From Crocinitomix sp. (GTDB taxonomy: Bacteria; Bacteroidota; Bacteroidia; Flavobacteriales_D; Crocinitomicaceae), in assembly GCA_013138735.1 (NCBI GenBank), contig WTCE01000129.1, forward strand, positions 1 through 42,514: a stretch of DNA of 42,514 nt. The letters are read 5' to 3'. Position 1 is the stretch's first letter; each line of letters begins with the position of its first letter. Shown piece after piece: positions 16,951 to 25,575 of the stretch. Below the pieces are notes generated by a model. The model saw only the letters and a program-made list of their open reading frames with translations. It was not told the origin of the DNA and did no database searches. A program made the translations under genes and the position numbers.

Positions 16951-16984
16951 AAAAAAAACCAACTCGCCATAGGCCGGTTGGTTT
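16951..16984 (-). terminator. Terminator of the lipoprotein gene
   Basis: On the minus strand, a hairpin of 12 pairs out of 13 (one C-C mismatch) with a three-base loop is followed by eight T. It lies about 120 bp after the stop of the minus-strand lipoprotein gene. Stem sequence and loop are nearly the same as in the hairpin at 15527-15559. Confidence 0.6.
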
Positions 16985-17106
16985 AAAATTGTTTTGGGTT
17001 AACTATAAGAATCGTTATACTGTTGCTTTTGGCAATTCCTGTTCTTTTACGCTTATTGCTTACAATCCAGTAAAAGAGCCATTCGTGTTTTACAAATTTT
17101 CTCTTC

Positions 17107-17673
17107 TTAGTAATCCATGTCTAATAATTCGCCGTCAAGGCTATAAGAAAAACGGAAGGTAGTGCCTCCATTTTCTGGATTTAAACTGATCGAGTAAGAT
17201 GCATTAGAAACATCTCCATCATCAGGGAAAATAATAGAAGCTATAGACAAAGTAGGATTTGCTAAATCCTTTTCTTCTTTCAATTTTAATTTGGCTTTTT
17301 CTATCAATCCACCTAATTCAGTCAAGCTGATTTCATCTCCCAGTTGAAACATAAAGTCCGTAGCTTTAGTGCCTTCAGGGATTTCTAAGGATACCTCTGA
17401 AGTTTCTGTCCAAGCACCTTGCGACTGACTCCATTCTGCCATTTTTAGAGATTCCGGTTCACTTGTTACTATTGTATTAATTATATTTCCGATAGATTCA
17501 TCATACACAATATCTAGGTCAGTATAATATGCATTATCACCGAATTTGCTCTTGAATTCGTTTTGAATTTCTGTAAAGCCATCTGCTGTAGCCTCTTGAT
17601 TTGCCGATCCTCCGCCACAAGAAATTAATGTAGTTAATACTACTGCTATTACTGTAAACTTTAATCTTTTCAT
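17107..17673 (-). CDS. Lipoprotein of unknown function
   Basis: 188 residues. A signal peptide with lipobox LISC places the lipidated cysteine at residue 19, followed by GGGS. The mature part is acidic with no catalytic motif; regular beta-strand-like stretches near the C-terminus (TTFRFSYSLDGELL) suggest a beta fold. It is probably anchored in the outer membrane facing the periplasm. I do not recognise the family. A tandem 14-bp repeat about 310-345 bp upstream may be its regulatory site, and a terminator follows at 16984. Confidence 0.75.
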   Translation of the reverse strand: MKRLKFTVIAVVLTTLISCGGGSANQEATADGFTEIQNEFKSKFGDNAYYTDLDIVYDESIGNIINTIVTSEPESLKMAEWSQSQGAWTETSEVSLEIPEGTKATDFMFQLGDEISLTELGGLIEKAKLKLKEEKDLANPTLSIASIIFPDDGDVSNASYSISLNPENGGTTFRFSYSLDGELLDMDY

Positions 17674-18251
17674 TGCTTTGTTTTTTATAGATTTAACTTA
17701 TTGGTATTTTGAATTTTGAGATGATTTTATTTTTGAGACCAATGATCCGTAAGTTGTATTACTTTTCTTTTTGCAAGGTCAATTTCAAGATCATATTCCG
17801 TTAAAATAAAGTACTTTTTTTTGATTTTCAGCGGTACGGATTATTTTAATTTTGCGGAGTCGTGCCCTAAAAGAAATTGTGCATGAATTAATTCGATTAA
17901 TTGTGTAGGTGGTGATTTCATGGTCTTTGTATTAGGTCGCAAAATTAAAGAATCGGAATTCATTATTGTCCAATATTAAGGCGCATTTCATAAGTGGTCT
18001 GTTTATTTCATAAGTGGTACTTAATTGAAGCCCTTTTGGGTGAAAGTTCATTTTAAAACAGTTCATTTAACGCAAGATTTAGCCAAAACAACTTCACCCG
18101 CATTAGCAAAAAAACTGTTTTAATGGTTTGAGTTTTTTTCGTGATAATTTCCTCGAATGCTCTTAAATCCCCAAAAAAATAAATCTGAATAATTGTCTAT
18201 TCAACCTTTGTGAAAAGGAGCGTATAGCAATTGATTCCTTACACAAACTCT
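17674..18251. other. Intergenic region with tandem operator-like repeat
   Basis: No gene. It contains the tandem 14-bp direct repeat at 17985-18018 and an 11-bp inverted repeat, TTAAAACAGTT (18053-18063) with AACTGTTTTAA (18113-18123), separated by about 50 bp. Confidence 0.5.
17985..18018 (-). promoter_or_regulatory. Tandem direct repeat, operator-like (LytTR-style layout)
   Basis: Read on the minus strand, ACCACTTATGAAAT occurs twice with a start-to-start distance of 20 bp, about two helical turns. A near-identical pair, ACCAGTTATGAAAT twice with 21-bp spacing, lies on the plus strand at 25179-25213. Both point towards a downstream gene a few hundred bp away. LytTR-type regulators bind such tandem half-sites, but the regulator is not in the window. 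Confidence 0.5.
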
Positions 18252-19514
18252 CTACTCAATAAAAACCTTTAGAATATGACGTGTTTTATCATTGCCTATC
18301 GCAACAATATAGGTGCCTGATTCAAAAGTGTTTGGGAAGCTTAATTCTACTTCTTTAAGTCCGCTTAAACGTTCTTTAAGCAAAAGTTTTCCTTCTAAAT
18401 TATAAAGTTTGAGCTCATTGTATAAAATATCATCAGGTAGAATGATTAAGATTGTTTTTTTATCTAAATTTTGAATGATTGGCTTCGGAATTTTTAATTG
18501 CTTTTCTTTATTCGTTAAATGACCGTAGGAAAATGATTTAGTAAGTTGCAGTGTATCATTATAGTAAAAAAGAATATTCCAAACGCCTTGTTTGCTCAAG
18601 GGGGGCGTGGGAATGGAATGGTTATAATAATGAAACCACCAATCCTGAGTTAAATAACTTGTCGACTCACTTGCATACAAATCTCCATTCGGTTCGTACC
18701 ATTTTATGGAAGTTTTATCTCCAACTTTCAAACCGTATTGTAAGGCCCAAAAGGTGAAAAAGGGATCAGCATTGTTAAAGTTAGATTTAAGGGCAGATCT
18801 TTCTCTTAATGGAAACCAAGTTGCCGGAACAAAATTCTCAACTGAGTCGTAATTGACAAATCCAGATTCCCAAACAGCGTATGAATCATCATAAGTTGGA
18901 GGACTTTTCCAACGTGCACTTCCCGAATCATGAGACATTCCCCAGGGGTCGATTGCGGGATCAGAAAGCACTCCTTTTTTCCACAATTCGAAGTGTAAAT
19001 GAGGATCTGTTGAATTCCCCGAACTTCCAACTTCGGCAATGGTTTGTCCTGCGCTAACCACTTCTCCAACTTTAACGATTACCGAATTTGTTTTCAAATG
19101 GCCATAATAGGAATATGTATTTGACGACGGATGATAAATGCCTATATAATTTCCTAAACCGTATTCCTTAATCCCATCTGTTTCACGGTCAAAAAGACCG
19201 TCTGTTACATGAATGATTTTTCCAGCATCAGCCGCCATTACATAAACAGAACTGTCCATTTGTGGGAATCCGCTAATTACAAAATCAGTTCCTTGATGAC
19301 CATCATAAGTTTTAGACCCGTTATTATGATCGCTCTTGAAACCGTCTTCTACTAAAACTGGACCATCATCAGCATGCCAATCAGGATAGTTTACTATTAT
19401 ATAATCAACCCCATAAACACCCTTAATTGGGATGGTTAAAACCTGTGTTTTTGAAATTTTTGGAGAAGCCGCCAGTAGAATCATAAAGAGAAATACTTTC
19501 CTGTAAAAATTCAA
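18252..19514 (-). CDS. Secreted M23 (LytM-type) metallopeptidase with T9SS sorting domain
   Basis: 420 residues. There is an N-terminal signal peptide (hydrophobic 7-17). The M23 peptidase domain spans about 55-185, with the zinc ligands visible: GHQGTD (H73, D77), YGHL (H139) and HLHF (H172, H174). All catalytic residues are present. A beta-rich middle region follows. The last 75 residues, opening with KPIIQNLDKKTI and ending GTYIVAIGNDKTRHILKVFIE-like, fit a type-A T9SS C-terminal sorting domain. The protein should therefore cross the outer membrane, and may cleave peptidoglycan cross-links of other cells or extracellular peptides. It is monocistronic. Confidence 0.85.
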   Translation of the reverse strand: MNFYRKVFLFMILLAASPKISKTQVLTIPIKGVYGVDYIIVNYPDWHADDGPVLVEDGFKSDHNNGSKTYDGHQGTDFVISGFPQMDSSVYVMAADAGKIIHVTDGLFDRETDGIKEYGLGNYIGIYHPSSNTYSYYGHLKTNSVIVKVGEVVSAGQTIAEVGSSGNSTDPHLHFELWKKGVLSDPAIDPWGMSHDSGSARWKSPPTYDDSYAVWESGFVNYDSVENFVPATWFPLRERSALKSNFNNADPFFTFWALQYGLKVGDKTSIKWYEPNGDLYASESTSYLTQDWWFHYYNHSIPTPPLSKQGVWNILFYYNDTLQLTKSFSYGHLTNKEKQLKIPKPIIQNLDKKTILIILPDDILYNELKLYNLEGKLLLKERLSGLKEVELSFPNTFESGTYIVAIGNDKTRHILKVFIE

Positions 19515-19788
19515 GAATCTTGATGACTATTGAAGTTGACACGATCAAGCAATTCGAATGTTAGTTGCAAATATAATTAAATATTGCTTCCATAATCCTT
19601 GAATTAGGTACTGATTACTGCACTAGAAAGAAATCATATATCCGATATTGCATTTTTTTTTTCGATCAGTCGAGCGCTATTTTGGGAACTTTTTTTTGAT
19701 AAAACGTTCCATAAAATACTTCACCATAAGAAAGAAATAATACCATAAAAAAGTTTTATATTATCTTTCAAGGAAGATTTAAGATGTT

Positions 19789-21276
19789 ATGAAACATAAA
19801 GAATACGATTTGGTGTGTGTTGGCGGCGGAATAATGAGTGCAACCTTAGCCCTGCTTTGTAAACTATTTAAGGCAGATTTAAAAATTTTAATCATAGAAA
19901 GATTAGATGGTGTCGCCAAAGAAAGTTCTGGAACTTGGAATAATGCGGGAACGGGTCACTCTGCTCTTTGCGAATTAAATTACACACCCGAAGGTGAAAA
20001 TGGTGAAATAGACATTAGTAAAGCCATAAAAATTTGTGGTCAATTTGAAACCTCTAAACAGTTTTGGTCTTATCTGGTTAATGCAGGATTAATTAAAGAT
20101 CCGAGTACATTCATTAACGCTGTTCCACACAATAGTTGGGTATTTGGCAAAGAAAATGCAGCCTATCTTGAAAAACGCTATTTGGCAATGAAAGAGCATT
20201 TTATGTTTGACACCATTGAGTTTACTAAAGAGCAAGTAAAAATGAAAGAATGGTTTCCATTAATGATGAATGACAGAGATTCGGATGAAGTAATGGCAGC
20301 GTCAAGAATAGAGCGCGGTACAGAGGTTAATTTTGGAACCTTAACGAAACAATTGTTTGAAATATTAGAAACCCAATTTGACACGAAAGTTCATTTTAAT
20401 ACAGAGGTGGTTGATGTAGACCCTTCGGCTGATGAGGATTGGAATGTGGTGGCAGAAAATCTAGAAACGAATGAAGAAACATTGATAGAAGCCAAACATG
20501 TATTTATTGGTGCAGGTGGCGGAAGTTTATTGTTACTTGAAAAGGTAGAAATTCCTGAAAAAGAAGGCTACGGTGGTTTTCCTGTGAGTGGCGAATGGTT
20601 GGTTTGTAAAAATGAGGACATCATTCAGCAACATGCTGCAAAAGTTTATAGCAAGGCAGGTATTGGAGATCCCCCAATGTCTGTGCCGCATTTAGATACG
20701 CGCTATGTTAATGGTAAAAAGGAATTGTTATTTGGACCATTTGCTGGATTTAGCACCAGATTCTTAAAAAACGGATCACGTTTAGATCTGTTTAAATCCA
20801 TCAATTTCAGTAATATTCCGTCCATGTGGGGCGTTTTTTGGAATAATTTACCACTCACCAAATATTTGATTCAACAAGTTACCATGTCTTTTGATGATCG
20901 GATGGATGCCTTACGTGTATTCATGAAAAATGCTAAAAATGAAGATTGGGAAATTCGAGTGGCGGGTCAAAGGGTGCAAACTATAAAACGGAGTGAATTT
21001 GAAGGGGGAGAATTAGAGTTTGGAACTGAAATTGTCAGTAGTGAAGATGGCCAAATAACTTGTTTGCTAGGAGCGTCGCCTGGGGCTTCCACATCTGTAG
21101 CGATCATGATGCAGGTGCTTGAAAAAACCTTTCCTGAAATATTGAATTCGGAAGAAGGCAAAGCCAAACTTGAATCTTTATTGCCAAGTTGGAATAAACC
21201 ACCTAATCGTAAAGTTTTTACTGAGAGTTTATTAAAATCACAGGAAAGTTTAAAATTAAACGTAACCAACAAATAA
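19789..21276 (+). CDS. mqo: Malate:quinone oxidoreductase
   Basis: 495 residues, the usual Mqo length. It is an FAD-dependent, membrane-associated enzyme that oxidises malate to oxaloacetate and passes electrons to the quinone pool, feeding the TCA cycle and respiration. The dinucleotide-binding motif is VGGGIMSATLA at residues 11-21. Further family signatures are SSGTWNNAGTGHSALCELNYTP (around 46-66), FGPFAGFSTRFLK, and GQRVQTIK followed near the C-terminus by LLGASPGASTSV. All expected blocks are present, so it looks functional. It stands alone on the plus strand, divergent from the M23 peptidase. Confidence 0.96.
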   Translation: MKHKEYDLVCVGGGIMSATLALLCKLFKADLKILIIERLDGVAKESSGTWNNAGTGHSALCELNYTPEGENGEIDISKAIKICGQFETSKQFWSYLVNAGLIKDPSTFINAVPHNSWVFGKENAAYLEKRYLAMKEHFMFDTIEFTKEQVKMKEWFPLMMNDRDSDEVMAASRIERGTEVNFGTLTKQLFEILETQFDTKVHFNTEVVDVDPSADEDWNVVAENLETNEETLIEAKHVFIGAGGGSLLLLEKVEIPEKEGYGGFPVSGEWLVCKNEDIIQQHAAKVYSKAGIGDPPMSVPHLDTRYVNGKKELLFGPFAGFSTRFLKNGSRLDLFKSINFSNIPSMWGVFWNNLPLTKYLIQQVTMSFDDRMDALRVFMKNAKNEDWEIRVAGQRVQTIKRSEFEGGELEFGTEIVSSEDGQITCLLGASPGASTSVAIMMQVLEKTFPEILNSEEGKAKLESLLPSWNKPPNRKVFTESLLKSQESLKLNVTNK

Positions 21277-21885
21277 ATCTTCTTTCATTAAGAGTAGCAC
21301 AGTTTTGTCCTGATAATTATCGAAATAGACTGACACTTGAAAACTGTCCTCCTTCAAAACTCAAATTGAAATTTTTTCAATATTGATATTGTTCTAATCG
21401 CGCTTCTTTTGCCTATAATGTGAATGATGTTCAATCACACAAACTCCATTAAGTTTAGTAGTTAAGAGCGAATTTGCTTATCAAGTTTATTATTAATAGT
21501 TAAGAAATAATGGCGGTTTTGTGTAAAAGAAAATTGCATTCTATTTATTTTTAGCGTTACTTGCAAGAGTAATAAAAGTATTAACCCAAAAAAACATTTA
21601 CAATAAGACATTTTATTCTCGGATCGAATTTTGTACCCAATTAAAATAACAACAATCTGAAGTTGAACGCAAGATTTAATACCCTCGATTACAAGAGAAT
21701 TTTATTACCACAGCTAAGTTATAACCCTGTTTCGCTTGTGGTTCAACTTTGATATTCACAGATTGCTACAGCATATAGGAAGATACAAATCCGAATTGTT
21801 TTCAAATCTATTTAAAGTACTCAATTAGAGTAGCGGAATCAATTGAAAAATGATCTGGAATAATTGTTATGGAGAATAATTTATT
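21277..21885. other. Long upstream region of the first T9SS paralogue
   Basis: No gene. A degenerate repeat (21300-21323) resembles 15706-15729 (20 of 24 bases). From about 21560 the sequence is alignable in patches (TTACAATAAGA, ATTACAAGAGAATT) with the region before 25576, so the duplication of the two secreted-protein genes included several hundred bases of upstream DNA. Confidence 0.5.
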
Positions 21886-21958
21886 AAAAGGAGGAAGCCG
21901 AAAAGCCTTTTTTAAGTTTTACAATTAATAGAGTAGGTAATATTAAATACACTTTAAA
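21886..21958 (+). promoter_or_regulatory. Conserved leader of the first T9SS paralogue
   Basis: The bases just before the start are almost identical to those before 25576. They contain AAAGGAGGAAGCC, GAAAAGCCTTTT (able to form a small AAAGG...CCTTT hairpin) and an ACAATTAATAGAGTAGGTAA block. The leader is better conserved than DNA further upstream, which suggests a functional untranslated region. The GGAGG lies too far from the ATG to be its ribosome binding site. Confidence 0.5.
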
Positions 21959-23749
21959 ATGAAAAAATTATTTTTACTTAATGCGCTTTTGCTTTTTACC
22001 ATTTTTAGTGCAAAGGCCCAACCTTTTCAAGAAACCTTTGTTAATTCAATGGGGTACAGTTGTGATCATTATTCCTCTGAAACCTTTCCGGAAGGGGATG
22101 AAAAGGCCTATGCTTTTGCAGGAACTTTTTTCGACGGACCCGATACATACATGCACGTTTTTACAACAGATTTGCTTGGTATAATTCAGTGGGAGCAATA
22201 CATAAACCTTGGAGGAGATAATGGCCGTCTTTTAGACGTTACCGTAGGTAGTGAATATTCTGTTGCCGTTACAGGATTTATTGAAGTTGCAGGCGTAAAC
22301 GAAGTTTATGCGGCATTGTATGATGGAGGAGGTAGCTTAATAAACGATTTTCAATATGGGGCCACTGACTTTGCAACTGGGAATAATATAATCTATTCTT
22401 CATTGCACGATCAATTTATGATTGGAGGTTTCGAATCTGCAGGCTTAACGTTATCAGGAGAAGCACTTCTAATAGCGTTGGACGGTTCGTTTAACTACCA
22501 ATGGGCAACAAACTATAATGCAGTATGTGAAGGTTTTGGAATGTCAGTAATTAACGATATTCTTGAAGTGAATGAACAGTATTGTATCATTGGAAACGTA
22601 TCTAATACTAGTATTCCTGTTCCATATGGGCAAAGTCAAGTATTAATAGCAATGGTTGATAATGTGTCTGGTGTTGTATTGGATAATGAATCTTTCATAG
22701 CGACCAATACGTTAGGAGGACAACAAGCAATGGGTGTTTCAGGATACTTTAATGAAAGCGAATCACAACTCATACTTTTATACAATGTATCTGTTTCACC
22801 TACAATTGATGAGAACAGACCTTATATTAATATTTATGAAGTTGTAGGTGTCGATTTGAATTGGATAAATGGCTTTAGAGTAGATGATATTTTTCCAGCG
22901 AACCCAACTCCTTTTGTCAGCGTACCTAGTTTTACCAGTTTAAAGATCATTCCAAATAAAAATGATAATACGTATTTGATTTTTGGAATGTTAGATGCTT
23001 ATGGGCAACTTGATGACAGGGTGCTTTCAGTTTTTCAAGAGATAGATTTAACAAGTGGGACGCTAGTAGGACCTGCTAAAACATGGCAACGAAGTGAAAT
23101 TCCAACTGGATTTCCTGCTCAAGGAGGATTCTTTTCTCTTTTTGATCCGAGTACCTTGAGTACAGATGTATATACACCAGAAACTACAACTTTAAGCCAA
23201 GATAAAAGGCGTTTTGTAAGTATTCTGCCTACGCGTGGAACTGGGCCAGGTAATTTCTCATATGATATCATATCATCAACGCTCAATACTGGTGCAGGAA
23301 GTTCAAGCTGTATTGATGATTTTGAAATGGACTTAAAGGATCATGAATTATTTGGAGACATTTGTCTTAATGCTATTTCAACAAGTGGTAGTATCTCTGC
23401 TCCATTATATGCTCCAATCACAACTCTTTCCTCTCAATCAACAACTTGCATTATTAATAATTCACCAGCCTTGGGTAATTCTGAAACTGATGTAAATAAT
23501 TCATTGCAAAATGAATTGACATTATTTGCTAACCCTGCACATGACATGTTAAGCTTCTCTATTTCAGAGATAGGTGTATACAACCTTATCATTATGAACA
23601 TGGAAGGTCAAGTATTAATCAGAAATAATTTCACTAATACAGGAAGTCAAAATCAAATTAACATTGAGGATTTGGCAACTGGTGTATATGTCTTAACGGC
23701 GATAAACGACAAAGGTCAATTACTAAAGAAACAGTTTGTAAAACAATAA
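21959..23749 (+). CDS. T9SS-secreted protein of unknown function, paralogue A
   Basis: 596 residues. The signal peptide is residues 1-20 (cleavage after AKA), followed by a long beta-rich region with repeated short blocks (such as AVTGFIEV, MIGGFES, CIIGNVSN). These suggest a beta-propeller or similar repeat fold. The last 75 residues (522-596), starting LFANPAHDML and ending LLKKQFVKQ, are a type-A T9SS sorting domain. The protein should be exported through the outer membrane and attached or released. No catalytic motif is recognised. A tandem paralogue starts at 25576, and both genes share leader and terminator sequences. A terminator follows at once. Confidence 0.8.
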   Translation: MKKLFLLNALLLFTIFSAKAQPFQETFVNSMGYSCDHYSSETFPEGDEKAYAFAGTFFDGPDTYMHVFTTDLLGIIQWEQYINLGGDNGRLLDVTVGSEYSVAVTGFIEVAGVNEVYAALYDGGGSLINDFQYGATDFATGNNIIYSSLHDQFMIGGFESAGLTLSGEALLIALDGSFNYQWATNYNAVCEGFGMSVINDILEVNEQYCIIGNVSNTSIPVPYGQSQVLIAMVDNVSGVVLDNESFIATNTLGGQQAMGVSGYFNESESQLILLYNVSVSPTIDENRPYINIYEVVGVDLNWINGFRVDDIFPANPTPFVSVPSFTSLKIIPNKNDNTYLIFGMLDAYGQLDDRVLSVFQEIDLTSGTLVGPAKTWQRSEIPTGFPAQGGFFSLFDPSTLSTDVYTPETTTLSQDKRRFVSILPTRGTGPGNFSYDIISSTLNTGAGSSSCIDDFEMDLKDHELFGDICLNAISTSGSISAPLYAPITTLSSQSTTCIINNSPALGNSETDVNNSLQNELTLFANPAHDMLSFSISEIGVYNLIIMNMEGQVLIRNNFTNTGSQNQINIEDLATGVYVLTAINDKGQLLKKQFVKQ

Positions 23750-23776
23750 GACCAGTTTTTTGAATATAATTATTTG

Positions 23777-23819
23777 CAGACCCTGTTACTTTAAGTAAGT
23801 AATAGGGTCTGTTTTTTTT
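23777..23819 (+). terminator. Terminator of paralogue A
   Basis: CAGACCCTGTTACTT pairs with AAGTAATAGGGTCTG, followed by a run of T. It starts 28 bp after the stop codon. Confidence 0.85.
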
Positions 23820-24284
23820 ATTAGTAAAAAAACGGTTAATGGTCACCGAAATAATCTGTTTCAAAAACAAGAACTTGTAATGTTACGGAACTTATATTGT
23901 ATGGCGTAAAGCATAATTTAGTAGAGTTAGTTTAGATTTCATCTGAACAAATACGTTTTCCAAATCGCTCTTAAAACTTAGGACAATGAAGTTAATTCCG
24001 CTTCTCATAGCAGCATAAGTTAAACGTAATCTTTGATTGGCTTTTTTTTCGGGGAAAGTCAGTCAGAATGCTATATCGATAAGGGCCAGGCAGAAAAACA
24101 GAAGGGGTTCAGCACTGTTCTTTTAAAGGTTGATAAAGGATCCGCGAATTTCTAATGCGGTCAAGTTTGATGTATTGTCAATGCAATTAATTCACTAACT
24201 TCACGTTTATATCTTGCGTTCTACAATCTACTTGCTATCTTTAAACTACTCACACTTATTGTTTGCATTTGTTCTATTTCCTAT
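23820..24284. other. Gene-free spacer
   Basis: No gene or strong structure seen apart from a small CCGC...GCGG hairpin near 24140-24162. The frame of the following fragment is open from 24167 but has no start codon before 24285. Confidence 0.4.
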
Positions 24285-24506
24285 ATGGGATATGGTCAAT
24301 CTGATGTTGACATAAAAGTAGATTCTTTAAAACAAATAATCAACCATAGTGAAAAGTCCAGCGATATTTTAAAAGCTTATTTGGCGTGGGATGATCTCAT
24401 TTATGCATCAGATCCTGACTTGGATTTAAAATTGAATTTAACGGTAGATTCACTCGGATCAATCTTTATAAAGAGGCCGAATGACAGGAAGGAGCTGGAA
24501 AGGTGA
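24285..24506 (+). pseudogene. 5' remnant of a TPR signalling protein
   Basis: The 73 codons read KVDSLKQIINHS, then AYLAWDDLIYASDPDLDLKLN. This is the typical start of the periplasmic TPR region of Bacteroidota sensor kinases and adenylate-cyclase-like proteins. Upstream in the same frame, from about 24225, hydrophobic codons (FKLLTLIVCICSISYM) look like a signal peptide without a start codon. The frame stops at 24504 where several hundred residues should follow. It therefore appears to be a decayed gene that has lost its start and nearly all of its body. Family memory is the only evidence for its former identity. Confidence 0.5.
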
Positions 24507-24539
24507 TCAATATCAAGTAGACGACATTTGTGTTATGGG

Positions 24540-24630
24540 GATTCGGTTCTAAAACCTGATTTGTGTTCTCAGAGAAGCAGAGAGGAACCGGTTAATCTAT
24601 GGCTCCACTTTATCCTCACAGGTTTTTTTA
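24540..24630 (+). ncRNA. Candidate structured RNA or attenuator leader
   Basis: Three competing helices can be drawn. CGGTTC (544-549 of this thousand) pairs with GAACCG (585-590). GTTCTC (565-570) pairs with the same GAGAGGAAC region. AAAACCTG (551-558) pairs with CAGGTTTT (619-626), immediately followed by a T-run. The first and third interleave, giving a pseudoknot or a mutually exclusive switch ending in a terminator. It is 54 bp before the TerB-like gene. It matches no RNA family I can name. Confidence 0.4.
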
Positions 24631-24683
24631 TCACTTAGTATTGCATACTATGAAATTAAACCTAGAATCGTTAAATTTATAAT

Positions 24684-25079
24684 ATGGATACACTAGAAAA
24701 AAGAGATGCCATTTTTTATCAAAACTTGGCTTTGCTGTATTATGCAATGGGCATGACGGATAAACGATTTGTTGTGGAGGAAAAAAAAGTGATTATCGGT
24801 ATCATTAAAAAATACTGGTCCTTACGAGATTTGGACTTAGACGTTGAAAATATTGTCTATTCAAAGTTGAAAACATTGGTTGATTCAGAGATGAGTTCTA
24901 AGGCTGCTTTTAAACAATTTCAACAGTATTATGAATCGCATACTAGTTTGTACCCTATAGTTATTCGCAGGCAATTGATTGAGGATGTTTATGCGATCGC
25001 TTCAGCTTATGCCAATAGAAACAAATCAGAATTGGTTTTATTTTCACAAATCATGCATTTATTCTTTCCTTCCAAATAA
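24684..25079 (+). CDS. TerB-like domain protein
   Basis: 131 residues, almost entirely helical. The segment FYQNLALLYYAMGMTD followed by KRFVVEEKKVIIGII (about 11-43) fits the start of the TerB/tellurite-resistance helical fold, where acidic residues bind metal. The usual length of such single-domain proteins is 130-150. There is no signal peptide, so it should be cytoplasmic. Its function is not established; TerB proteins associate with membrane stress and metal-linked signalling. It is not accompanied by TerC/D/E genes here. Expression may be controlled by the structured element just upstream. Confidence 0.65.
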   Translation: MDTLEKRDAIFYQNLALLYYAMGMTDKRFVVEEKKVIIGIIKKYWSLRDLDLDVENIVYSKLKTLVDSEMSSKAAFKQFQQYYESHTSLYPIVIRRQLIEDVYAIASAYANRNKSELVLFSQIMHLFFPSK

Positions 25080-25502
25080 GGCTAGATCGTTCATGATTTT
25101 CAGTTGAGCTATAGTAGCCAACTAGTTCCGAAATCAACAGGGTTGATTGGTTTATTTTTCTTTTTTAGTTTTGTTTTGACCAGTTATGAAATAACTTCTA
25201 CCAGTTATGAAATACAATTGGATCATGCTTAAATATCTCGTTAATTGTATTGAGAATTAAATTATTAACCCAAAACAAAACGCTTACAATAAGAACTCTC
25301 TTTTTATCAAATAAATTTTTTGTTCCATTATTTAATGTGTTGTTGAACCCAAGAACAAGCGCTTTGAATTACAAGAGAATTATATTTCACTATCCAAATT
25401 AAAAAGAGTTTTTTGCATTCGGTTCTACTTTGCTTGTACTTAAAAGCAAAGGTAGTTACATCAGCATAGATCTGAATGAATTGTAACAATCAATATAATA
25501 AT
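25080..25502. other. Upstream region of the second T9SS paralogue
   Basis: No gene. It carries the tandem 14-bp operator-like repeat and blocks alignable with the region before the first paralogue (TTATTAACCCAAAA, TTACAATAAGAA, ATTACAAGAGAATTATA). Confidence 0.5.
25179..25213 (+). promoter_or_regulatory. Tandem direct repeat, operator-like
   Basis: ACCAGTTATGAAAT at 25179-25192 and again at 25200-25213, 21 bp apart. It differs by one base per copy from the minus-strand pair at 17985-18018. It may control the following T9SS gene, or may mark a stretch that was not part of the duplicated leader. Confidence 0.5.
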
Positions 25503-25575
25503 AAAAGGAGGAAGCCGAAAAGCCTTTTCAAAGTTTTACAATTAATAGAGTAGGTAATATTTAATATATATTCAA
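25503..25575 (+). promoter_or_regulatory. Conserved leader of the second T9SS paralogue
   Basis: Near-identical to 21886-21958: the AAAAGGAGGAAGCCGAAAAG block, the TTTTACAATTAATAGAG block and the spacing to ATG are preserved although the downstream gene is broken. Confidence 0.5.

Larger units (their letters stand above)
16611..17106. other. Intergenic region before the stress-protein gene
   Basis: No supported gene; the short open frames on the plus strand here lack any family signal. The region contains the FNR-like site upstream of the Usp gene and a terminator for the lipoprotein gene. Confidence 0.5.

Noticed and set aside
16739-17162. Two short plus-strand ORFs
   Set aside because: They overlap the lipoprotein's terminator and have no recognisable features.
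24540-24630. SRP RNA or tmRNA
   Set aside because: It contains AGAGAAGCAGAG, which superficially resembles the SRP GGAAGCAG loop, but the conserved flanks are absent.
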